In this document: piece after piece, positions 46,878-53,856 of the stretch
How the letters are laid out: the number at the start of each line of letters is the position of its first letter
How positions within the stretch are numbered: the first letter of the stretch is position 1
Source: Gammaproteobacteria bacterium
GTDB taxonomy: Bacteria > Pseudomonadota > Gammaproteobacteria > DSM-16500
Length of the DNA stretch: 53,856 nucleotides
Assembly: GCA_021324335.1 (NCBI GenBank)
Contig: JAJPJH010000102.1
Span: 1 to 53,856, forward strand
Direction of reading: 5' to 3'
The notes under the pieces: generated by a model
The model's database searches: none
Seen by the model: the letters and a program-made list of their open reading frames with translations, nothing else
What the model was told of the DNA's origin: nothing
Translations under genes and position numbers: made by a program

Positions 46878-47418
46878 ATATGCTTTCGATTTCATGCCAC
46901 AAAATCCAAATGAGCAGCACGTATTGGATGAACGCCGAAAACAATTAGCCAAAGGGCAAATAAAAAAAATTGAAATGAAAAACCTAGTTGAATATGTGCG
47001 TTTTCAATTAGGAGAGCATGAGTACTATGGTATTCCATACCCTCTCACCAAAGAGGTGATATCTAAAACCACCATTACCTCTATTCCAGGGGCACCGGAT
47101 TTTATAGCAGGCGTAATTAATCGGCGGGGAATTATTTTAACTATTCTTGATTTAAAGAAGTTTCTTCAACTGCCCCCATCTGATAAAGAGCTAAATGCCT
47201 ATATTATTACTGTGGATTGTAACAATATAGCTGTAGGCTTGATAGTTGACAAAATAATCGGCAGTGATGCTTATGATCCTACTCTACTCGATGCCCCTTT
47301 ATCTCCTACAGGAGCCATAAAGCCAGACTATATTGAGGGAATACATCATGGCAAAACTGCCATTCTTAATATCAACACTATTTTGTCTGAACTCGTTTTG
47401 CAAATAGGAAGGAAATAA
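46858..47418 (+). CDS. Second CheW-like protein with N-terminal extension (WspD-like)
   Basis: The 186-residue protein has a charged N-terminal extension (about 1-45, with VLDERRKQLAKG) and a CheW domain (TSIPGAPDFIAGVINRRG, ILTILDLKKFL). The ATG at 46858 has AAGGAGA eight bases upstream; an earlier in-frame TTG is less likely. N-terminal extension and position match WspD. Confidence 0.9.
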   Translation: MKTPTNKYAFDFMPQNPNEQHVLDERRKQLAKGQIKKIEMKNLVEYVRFQLGEHEYYGIPYPLTKEVISKTTITSIPGAPDFIAGVINRRGIILTILDLKKFLQLPPSDKELNAYIITVDCNNIAVGLIVDKIIGSDAYDPTLLDAPLSPTGAIKPDYIEGIHHGKTAILNINTILSELVLQIGRK

Positions 47419-47421
47419 TTC

Positions 47422-49611
47422 ATGGGATTAGACCCGGAACTATTAAAACAACTTATTCATACATTCAAAGCTGAACTGGAAGAGCAAGGCCAGTTTATTA
47501 CAACAGGCCTGTTGCAATTAGAAAAAGGGATTCAAGATAATGAGGAGCGTGAAAAAACGATTACTTCTATTTTTCGTGCTGCACATAATATAAAAGGCTC
47601 ATCACGTAGCTTAGGTATCAATTCAGTTGGAGAAATTTCTCATCATATTGAATCTCTATTTTCTTCTATTCAGAAAAAAACCATTGAGATTAATCCCTCT
47701 TTAATTGACTTATGCCTTGAAGCCGTTGATAAAATGCAATCTGCCATGAACTCATTTGTAGACCAAGCACCGCTTGATTTCGATTTTAATGAATTAATTG
47801 ACAAATTAAATAAAGGGCAACTAGGAAAAAAATTAGAACCTTCCTCATCTGAAAACAAACAAGACTCTCCTACTGAGCAAGCTCGTGAATTAAAAAATCA
47901 GCACAACAGTATACGTGTATCTATTAATAATATGGATCATATTTCCGCTTTAATGGAAGAAATGCAAGTAAACAAAATTGCGATTGATTATCACTATTCT
48001 GAATTAGAAAAATTAACGACAAAAATCAAACAATTTCAAAAAATCTGGGATCAGATTTTATCTTTTCCAAAAAATTCTAATGAACAGGCACTCTACCATA
48101 CCGGAGAAGATTATTTTATTGAGATTAGCAATGATGCTAATCATTTATATAAAAATATGCGTAGCCGCATAAATGAGCTTTCCAGATTATCTAACTCATT
48201 GCAAAATGAAATACGGCTATTACGATTAGTTCCGATTGCCAATTTACTCTGCACCATGCCACGTTATGTCCGGGATTTAAGCCATACGTTGAATAAAAAA
48301 GTAGAATTAATTATTCAAGGCGATGAAGTTAAAATAGATAAAATGGTATTAGAAAAATTGAAAGATCCCTTAATTCATATTCTGAGAAATTGCATTGATC
48401 ACGGAATTGAAACAGAAGAATTAAGAAGATCCAAGGGAAAACCGGAAATAGGAAAACTCCTCCTTCGTGTCAAAGAAGAAAATAATCGAATCCATATTAC
48501 CATTTCGGATGATGGCGCGGGTATTGATATTAAAAAAATTGCAGAAATTGCGGTCAGTAAAAATATGATTTCTCCATCAGAACTCAAAATAATGAGCGAT
48601 AAACAAATTTTAGATTTAATTTTTAAGCCTGGCTTTAGCTCCAAAGAAATCATCACGCATATCTCAGGCCGCGGAATAGGTCTTGATATTGTTAAAACGA
48701 ATATCACTAATCTTAATGGCCAAGTAACGATAGAAACCCAACAAGGAAAGGGCACAACATTTGATTTAGACGTACCACTTACTTTATCCAGTGAATATGG
48801 ACTACTAGTAACAGATGCCAATCAATTATTTGTAATATCGATTAACGCTATAGAACGTGTTTTAATTCTATCTGCAAATGAAATTTTTAATGTGGAAGGC
48901 CATCAAGCCATTATGTTAAATGACCATCCTATCCCTCTCTACTCGCTTGCTAATATCCTTCACCTTGAAAAAGCAACGCCTCTCAGCGATCGATTATCCA
49001 TTGTGATTATTAAAAAAGGTTGGCATCTCATTGCTGTTGTCGTAGATGAAATCATAGGAGAACGGGAAATCGTTATTAAACCCTTACAAGACCCCCTCAC
49101 TCATATAGCCTGTGTAGCAGGTGGTACTTTATTAGGTGGCAATCAAGTCATCCCTGTCTTAAATGCCCATGAGTTAATTAACATCACGCTTCACACAACC
49201 ATCACCCATCGTATGGCGGCCCAAGAAAAAATAAGTAAGCCTGAGCAAAGGCCGCATATTTTAGTGGTAGATGATTCCATCACCACACGCTCATTGGAAA
49301 AAAATATTCTTGAAAGTAAACATTATCAAGTCACTGTTGCTGTCAATGGAAAGGAAGCGTGGGATCTTTTACAAAAACAATCATTTTCTCTCATGATTAC
49401 AGATGTTAATATGCCTATTATGGATGGTTTTACATTGACGGAACAGGTAAAGACGAGTGAAAAACTACATGATTTACCCGTTATTATCGTCACGTCGTTA
49501 GGAAGTGATGCCGAGAAAAAACGCGGGATCGAAGTAGGGGCAGATGCTTATGTTGTTAAAAGTGAATTTGAATCCGGAACACTGCTAGAAATAGTAGAAC
49601 AATTGGTATAA
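47422..49611 (+). CDS. Hybrid histidine kinase CheA-REC (WspE-like)
   Basis: The 729-residue kinase has an HPt domain (His55 in AAHNIKGSS), a long linker and dimer region (about 160-290), a HATPase domain (LRNCIDHGIE, DDGAGID, GRGIGLDIV), a CheW-like domain (about 460-590) and a C-terminal receiver (Asp661 in ITDVNMP). The lysine of the receiver is followed by Ser, not Pro (VVKSEFE). The fused receiver may act as phosphate sink, as proposed for such hybrids. WspE has the same plan. The target should be the REC-GGDEF-EAL protein and CheB. Confidence 0.95.
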   Translation: MGLDPELLKQLIHTFKAELEEQGQFITTGLLQLEKGIQDNEEREKTITSIFRAAHNIKGSSRSLGINSVGEISHHIESLFSSIQKKTIEINPSLIDLCLEAVDKMQSAMNSFVDQAPLDFDFNELIDKLNKGQLGKKLEPSSSENKQDSPTEQARELKNQHNSIRVSINNMDHISALMEEMQVNKIAIDYHYSELEKLTTKIKQFQKIWDQILSFPKNSNEQALYHTGEDYFIEISNDANHLYKNMRSRINELSRLSNSLQNEIRLLRLVPIANLLCTMPRYVRDLSHTLNKKVELIIQGDEVKIDKMVLEKLKDPLIHILRNCIDHGIETEELRRSKGKPEIGKLLLRVKEENNRIHITISDDGAGIDIKKIAEIAVSKNMISPSELKIMSDKQILDLIFKPGFSSKEIITHISGRGIGLDIVKTNITNLNGQVTIETQQGKGTTFDLDVPLTLSSEYGLLVTDANQLFVISINAIERVLILSANEIFNVEGHQAIMLNDHPIPLYSLANILHLEKATPLSDRLSIVIIKKGWHLIAVVVDEIIGEREIVIKPLQDPLTHIACVAGGTLLGGNQVIPVLNAHELINITLHTTITHRMAAQEKISKPEQRPHILVVDDSITTRSLEKNILESKHYQVTVAVNGKEAWDLLQKQSFSLMITDVNMPIMDGFTLTEQVKTSEKLHDLPVIIVTSLGSDAEKKRGIEVGADAYVVKSEFESGTLLEIVEQLV

Positions 49612-49615
49612 AGAT

Positions 49616-50665
49616 ATGATTAATATTCTCATTGTTGATGATTCTCCGACTGAGAGACTTATCTTAAAGAAAATAATTGACTCTCAACCCGACATGAGAA
49701 TCATTGGCTGCGCAAAAAATGGAAAAGAAGCTGTTGATCTTGTTGCCTACTTAAAGCCTACTATTGTGACAATGGATATCCACATGCCTGTGATGGATGG
49801 CATTGAGGCGATTCGTCAAATCATGTCACAACATCCTACGCCTATTGTAGTCATCAGTTCAAAATTAAATGATGATGTGATGAAAACGTCTTTTAACGCA
49901 CTGGATGCAGGTGCATTAAGTGTGTTAGATAAACCTGCTGATGTCACTTCACCTCTTTTTGATCTTACTCGTCAACGCATTGTAACCGCTATCCGGAGTA
50001 TGGCCGAAATTAAAGTCGTTAAAAGACGATTTCATGCTTCTAAACATACTCCTTTCACTGAAACATCTGCACTTCCTCAAACAGAACAATTTGAAATAAT
50101 AGCCATAGGCGCTTCTGTAGGAGGACCACAAGCATTAAAAGAAATTTTATCGCATTTACCTGCTAATTTTCCTATTCCGATTGTCATTGTCCAACACATG
50201 ACAGCCGGTTTTATGGGTGGCTTCGTAAAATGGCTCAGTGATATGACGCCGTTGCATGTTAAAGAAGCTCAAAATCGAGAATTATTACAAGCGGGAACGG
50301 TGTATCTTGCACCAGATAATTATCATCTAGAAGTAGCACGTGCTCAAGGTTATCCCGTGGCGCGATTAATGAAAGGACTACCTGTTTCCGGTTTTTGTCC
50401 TTCTGCCACTGTCTTATTACAATCTGTTGCAGAATATTATGGAAAAAAAGCGATTGGTGTTTTATTAACAGGTATGGGATCCGATGGCGCCCAAGGTTTA
50501 CTGAAATTAAAACATGCACAAGGCCATACCCTCATCCAGGATCCGGAAAGTGCTGTCGTTTTTGGCATGCCAGGTGTGGCACAATCATTGAATGCGGTCG
50601 ATAAGATCGTAGACCTCGATAAAATTGCCGATTACTTAATAGCCATTACCACTAAAAAGAAATAA
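49616..50665 (+). CDS. CheB methylesterase (WspF-like)
   Basis: The 349-residue protein has a receiver (Asp54 in TMDIHMPVMDG) and the methylesterase domain with its catalytic triad: Ser167 (GASVGGPQ), His194 (IVQHMTAG) and Asp290 (TGMGSDGA). It removes receptor methyl groups when phosphorylated, giving adaptation. Loss of its counterpart WspF in Pseudomonas locks the pathway on. It lies 4 bp behind cheA. Confidence 0.96.
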   Translation: MINILIVDDSPTERLILKKIIDSQPDMRIIGCAKNGKEAVDLVAYLKPTIVTMDIHMPVMDGIEAIRQIMSQHPTPIVVISSKLNDDVMKTSFNALDAGALSVLDKPADVTSPLFDLTRQRIVTAIRSMAEIKVVKRRFHASKHTPFTETSALPQTEQFEIIAIGASVGGPQALKEILSHLPANFPIPIVIVQHMTAGFMGGFVKWLSDMTPLHVKEAQNRELLQAGTVYLAPDNYHLEVARAQGYPVARLMKGLPVSGFCPSATVLLQSVAEYYGKKAIGVLLTGMGSDGAQGLLKLKHAQGHTLIQDPESAVVFGMPGVAQSLNAVDKIVDLDKIADYLIAITTKKK

Positions 50666-50683
50666 TGCCGCTCTTTTACTCAT

Positions 50684-50712
50684 TTGGCTTCATTACATAA
50701 ATTTGCTACTAT
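50684..50712 (+). promoter_or_regulatory. Possible separate promoter of the receptor gene
   Basis: TTGGCT and TACTAT stand 17 bp apart in the gap between cheB and the receptor gene; each matches four of six consensus bases. The receptor could thus be made independently of the rest of the operon. Confidence 0.4.
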
Positions 50713-50745
50713 TCTTTTTGCGCAAGGATGCATAAGGAAATAGAT

Positions 50746-52392
50746 ATGGCAAAAACTTCTTCATTAGGAATCCGTGGACGACTGCTATTAGGTTTTGGAG
50801 CAATTCTTTTTATTCTTGTATTAGCTATCGGCGCAGTTTTAACGAAAATCACCTCAGCCAAACATTCTGCGGAGGAAGTAACCCACAATTATCTTCCAAC
50901 TTATGCTGCTTACCTGGATTTGAATGGCCAACTTTATCAAAGTAAATCCACTTTAAATTCCTGGTTACTGACTGGTGATCCCGCCTTAAAAAGAGACTTC
51001 GCTTTTGCATGGAGTAATATTGATCGAGCCATGGGAATATTAAACCATTATTCAAGCACTTGGGATCCCGCGTACCAACAAAAATGGCAAGAAATAGTGC
51101 CTCTCATTGAACAACTGAAAATAGCTGAGATAAAGGCAGAAAATACTCAGAACCCCGCACTCGCAAAACCTATGCTACTAACAGAAATCATACCCTTATC
51201 TAATAAAATTTTAGATAGGCTAGATGGACCGCTTCAAGCCAATGGAGATCGCGTTGGAGGATTATACGATATCCAATATCAATTATTTGAAAATGGAATA
51301 CAAGATATTCTGAGCAACATGCTATCCATACAGATTATTGAATATATCTCATTAATAATAGGATTAAGCGTTTCATTACTTATTTCTTTTTATACCATTA
51401 AAAGCATTTCGCGCTACATCACGCTCTTTAGAGAACAGAGTAATCGAATAGCAACAGGTGATCTAACTCAGCGTATTGTGATTAATAGTACTGATGAAAT
51501 GGGTCAATTAGGCAGAGACCTCAATACTATGACAGACAGCCTTGCCACGATTACTAAACAAATTACGGAAGCTTGCCAAAATATGGTCTCCACTATTGAA
51601 GAAGTAAATCATTCAGTCAATGCACAATCGGCAGGTGCCTCTGAGCAAGCTTCTTCTATTAATGAGATTACTGCTTCCTTGGAAGAAATTGAAAAAAGCT
51701 CCATTCAAACCATGGAGAAAGCGACCGCCTTAGGAGAATCAGCAGAACATACCCAAGAGCAAGGCCAACTGGGTTTAGAAGCCGTCGAACAAAGTATTAA
51801 CGGCATGAAAGCAGCGAGGGATAAAGTACAAGCTATTGCTCAAACCATCTTGGATTTAAGTAATCAAACTCAACAAGTGGGAGAAATTACAGCGGTGGTA
51901 ACAGGCTTGGCCCAACAGCTAAAAATGCTGGCACTGAATGCCTCTATTGAAGCAGCCAAAGCAGGAGAAGTCGGTAAAGGGTTCGCGGTTGTGGCAGCTG
52001 AAGTCAAAAACCTCGCCGAGCAATCAGAGCAATCGACCACCCAAGTTCAAAAAATTTTAGAAGATATTCGCCATGCGACCGAAAAAGCAGTGATAGCCAC
52101 AGAAGAAGGTACAAAAGGGGTGGATCATGGGACAGAATTAGTAGAAAAAATGGGGCATATTGTCCGCGATTTAAGCGAAGTCATTCATCAGACCATGGTG
52201 GCGACCAAGCAAATTGAAGCAGCCGTACGCCAAGAGGGAATTGGAATAGAGCAGATTACGACCGGCATGACGGAAATCCATCAAGTCACCACCGCTTCGG
52301 TAGAAGGCGTTAAACAAACGACGATTGCTATTGAAAATTTAGTAAAAATTGCTAAGAATCTTAAAAAATACATTGATATGTATAAAATATAA
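50746..52392 (+). CDS. Methyl-accepting chemoreceptor (WspA-like)
   Basis: The 548-residue receptor has a short cytoplasmic start, membrane helix 1 (about 14-34), a helical periplasmic domain of four-helix-bundle type (about 35-195), membrane helix 2 (about 200-222), HAMP (about 223-275) and the signalling domain with the conserved hairpin tip (NASIEAAKAGEVGKGFAVV). Methylation helices are Gln/Glu-rich. There is no C-terminal CheR-binding pentapeptide. The ATG at 50746 has AAGGA six to seven bases upstream; the ATG 18 bp earlier abuts its ribosome site. Confidence 0.94.
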   Translation: MAKTSSLGIRGRLLLGFGAILFILVLAIGAVLTKITSAKHSAEEVTHNYLPTYAAYLDLNGQLYQSKSTLNSWLLTGDPALKRDFAFAWSNIDRAMGILNHYSSTWDPAYQQKWQEIVPLIEQLKIAEIKAENTQNPALAKPMLLTEIIPLSNKILDRLDGPLQANGDRVGGLYDIQYQLFENGIQDILSNMLSIQIIEYISLIIGLSVSLLISFYTIKSISRYITLFREQSNRIATGDLTQRIVINSTDEMGQLGRDLNTMTDSLATITKQITEACQNMVSTIEEVNHSVNAQSAGASEQASSINEITASLEEIEKSSIQTMEKATALGESAEHTQEQGQLGLEAVEQSINGMKAARDKVQAIAQTILDLSNQTQQVGEITAVVTGLAQQLKMLALNASIEAAKAGEVGKGFAVVAAEVKNLAEQSEQSTTQVQKILEDIRHATEKAVIATEEGTKGVDHGTELVEKMGHIVRDLSEVIHQTMVATKQIEAAVRQEGIGIEQITTGMTEIHQVTTASVEGVKQTTIAIENLVKIAKNLKKYIDMYKI

Positions 52393-52406
52393 GGTAGACT
52401 TTTTTC

Positions 52407-53141
52407 ATGCCTATTAATATTCTCATCAATGGCGCCTTCGGTCGCATGGGTCAGTTGGCCGTTAAAGCAGTGAATGAGCACCCCCATCTTACCGTTGTCG
52501 GCCAAACCGGTCGCGACTATGATTTAAAAAAAGCGATTCACGACAGTCAAGCCCAAGTTGTCGTGGATTTTACGCATCCTGAAGCTGTCTTCCAAAATGC
52601 CATGCTTATCATTGAAGCAGGTGCCCATCCGGTGATAGGGACGACAGGGTTGACCTCCGATCAGATTCATACCTTGCAAGAACGTTGTGCTCAATTGAAA
52701 TTAGGTGGAATTGTGGCGCCGAATTTTTCAGTCGGTGCAGTGCTCATGATGAAATATGCCAAAGAAATAGCGCAGCATATGTCACATGCTGAAATTATTG
52801 AAATGCACCATGATGGCAAAGCCGATAGCCCTTCCGGAACAGCGATGCGATCAGCAGAATTACTCGCACAGGCAAATATTCATCTCAATCAGCCTGCTAA
52901 ACCCAGCCGCGAGACAATCCCGGGGGCCCGCGGCGCTTCCTATCACAATATTCCCATCCATGCTGTACGTCTTCCTGGCTTAGTGGCGCATCAACAAATC
53001 CTATTTGGGGGACTCGGTGAAACACTCACCTTGCGACATGATAGTTATGACAGACAATGTTTCATGCCGGGGGTATGTTTTGCCTGTGAAAAGGTGATCA
53101 CCCTCGATAAGCTAGTGTATGGATTAGAGGAACTTTTATAG
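52407..53141 (+). CDS. dapB: 4-hydroxy-tetrahydrodipicolinate reductase
   Basis: The 244-residue enzyme reduces HTPA with NAD(P)H in lysine and diaminopimelate synthesis, needed for peptidoglycan. It shows the nucleotide site (INGAFGRMGQL), the catalytic signature EMHHDGKADSPSGTA and APNFSVGAVLM. It follows the receptor gene by 14 bp, so it may be read from the chemosensory operon. A terminator follows. Confidence 0.97.
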   Translation: MPINILINGAFGRMGQLAVKAVNEHPHLTVVGQTGRDYDLKKAIHDSQAQVVVDFTHPEAVFQNAMLIIEAGAHPVIGTTGLTSDQIHTLQERCAQLKLGGIVAPNFSVGAVLMMKYAKEIAQHMSHAEIIEMHHDGKADSPSGTAMRSAELLAQANIHLNQPAKPSRETIPGARGASYHNIPIHAVRLPGLVAHQQILFGGLGETLTLRHDSYDRQCFMPGVCFACEKVITLDKLVYGLEELL

Positions 53142-53145
53142 GACC

Positions 53146-53173
53146 AAGGGCACAGGTAGGCGTGCCCTTTTTC
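53146..53173 (+). terminator. Rho-independent terminator of dapB
   Basis: AAGGGCAC and GTGCCCTT form a perfect 8-bp stem with an 8-nt loop, followed by a T run. Confidence 0.9.
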
Positions 53174-53180
53174 ACTGATC

Positions 53181-53300
53181 TTAATTTCCACTCTTCATGG
53201 TGGATGCCTGCTGTTGCTGCGGGCAAGCAGCAGAATAACACCCAGCTAATCCCACCCCCACTACCGCTAGCACCAACATCATTCCTATTACTTTTTTCAT
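53181..53300 (-). CDS. Tiny lipoprotein, 39 residues
   Basis: On the minus strand an ATG at 53300 with AAGGAG upstream opens a 39-codon frame. It encodes a textbook lipoprotein signal (KKVIGMMLVLAVVGVGLAGC, lipobox LAGC) and a mature part of only about 19 residues (YSAACPQQQQ and a short Lys/Ser/Gly tail). It resembles entericidin-like small lipoproteins in size and plan, without clear homology. It lies between dapB and murI, divergent from murI. Confidence 0.72.
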   Translation of the reverse strand: MKKVIGMMLVLAVVGVGLAGCYSAACPQQQQASTMKSGN

Positions 53301-53384
53301 TCGCTCAACTCCTTTTGTCTAACCCGATTAATCCCATCTCATTATACACTTGGCCTTTTGGCGAATCTCCAATATCATACCTTC

Positions 53385-53856
53385 ATGAAACCAAATCATT
53401 CACCTTCACAACCTATTGGCATTTTCGATAGCGGCATCGGCGGCTTGACAGTCGCCCAGGCGGTCGTAAAGCTCTTACCAAAAGAAAATATTATTTATTT
53501 CGGTGATACCGCTCATTTACCCTATGGCGATAAATCAACTGCTGCTATTCAAGCCTATGCCGTGAAAATCGCTCATATGCTATTACAGCAAGAATGTAAG
53601 CTCATCTTGATTGCCTGTAATTCTGCTACCACTGCCGCTTATGAATTAGTAAAAGAATATGTTGGCAATAACGCCATTGTAATAGATGTGGTCAATCCCA
53701 CTATTCGTCTACTGAAAGAAAAATATGCCAATAAACGCATCGGTTTAATTGGGACCCGTCAAACGGTTAACTCTTGCATTTATAAAAAGAAAATTGATGA
53801 ATTAAATTTAGATATCGCCTTATGTTCGTCCGCTACTAATTTATTAGCATCAGCGA
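53385..53856 (+). CDS. murI: Glutamate racemase, 3' end beyond the window
   Basis: The first 157 codons are present. The enzyme makes D-glutamate for peptidoglycan. Motifs include GIFDSGIGGLTVAQA (first Asp/Ser), YFGDTAHLPYG and the catalytic Cys in IACNSATTA. The start ATG at 53385 has no clear ribosome site but gives the proper length before GIFDSG. No defect is visible in the part seen. Confidence 0.95.
   Translation, partial: MKPNHSPSQPIGIFDSGIGGLTVAQAVVKLLPKENIIYFGDTAHLPYGDKSTAAIQAYAVKIAHMLLQQECKLILIACNSATTAAYELVKEYVGNNAIVIDVVNPTIRLLKEKYANKRIGLIGTRQTVNSCIYKKKIDELNLDIALCSSATNLLASA

Overview
The window reads as a chromosomal segment of a Legionellales-type gammaproteobacterium (Coxiellaceae/Legionellaceae relative, AT-leaning). 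The strongest evidence is a nearly contiguous Dot/Icm type IVB secretion block (icmP-O-N-M-L-L-L-K-E-G-C-D-J-B). Around it lie housekeeping blocks in classic gammaproteobacterial order: hemA-prfA-prmC divergent from lolB, rnr-rlmB, rppH-ptsP-lgt-thyA and prs/rplY/pth/ychF. The exact genus cannot be fixed from sequence reading alone; three IcmL-type genes in a row point towards the Coxiella/Rickettsiella/Aquicella side.

Layout. 1-5.6 kb is an accessory region: a 796-residue helical-repeat protein that looks like an effector, an OmpA-type lipoprotein, a VapBC-type toxin-antitoxin pair with palindromic operators, a small membrane protein, and an unknown 286-residue protein directly behind icmB. 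5.7-21.3 kb is the Dot/Icm operon on the minus strand. 21.4-25.1 kb holds dksA, prmC, prfA and hemA (minus); 25.2-31.1 kb holds lolB, tRNA-Gln(UUG), prs, a decayed IS607-type element with an intact tnpB, rplY, pth and ychF (plus). 31.1-35.8 kb (minus) holds a MazF-like toxin with a ribbon-helix-helix antitoxin, then rnr-rlmB with a gene for an F-box-like membrane protein at the operon end. 36.2-40.6 kb is rppH-ptsP-lgt-thyA (minus). 40.7-43.2 kb carries a FecCD/BtuC-type permease, its ATPase and a membrane protein (plus). 43.3-52.4 kb is a complete chemosensory operon, followed by dapB, a tiny lipoprotein gene and the start of murI.

How the parts fit. The Dot/Icm block encodes the core complex (DotF/IcmG, DotG/IcmE, DotH/IcmK), inner-membrane parts (DotI/DotJ/DotE/DotP), the coupling complex (DotL, DotM, DotN) and the DotO ATPase. 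The F-box-like protein, the 796-residue solenoid protein and the 286-residue protein are the best local candidates for secreted substrates. The chemosensory operon matches the Wsp surface-sensing pathway gene for gene, but its order is a circular permutation (R-B-C-D-E-F-A) and its output protein is a REC-GGDEF-EAL fusion that could both make and degrade cyclic di-GMP. That operon is the most likely under-described system here. ispE is missing from its usual place between lolB and prs, and the IS607 remnant splits prs from rplY.
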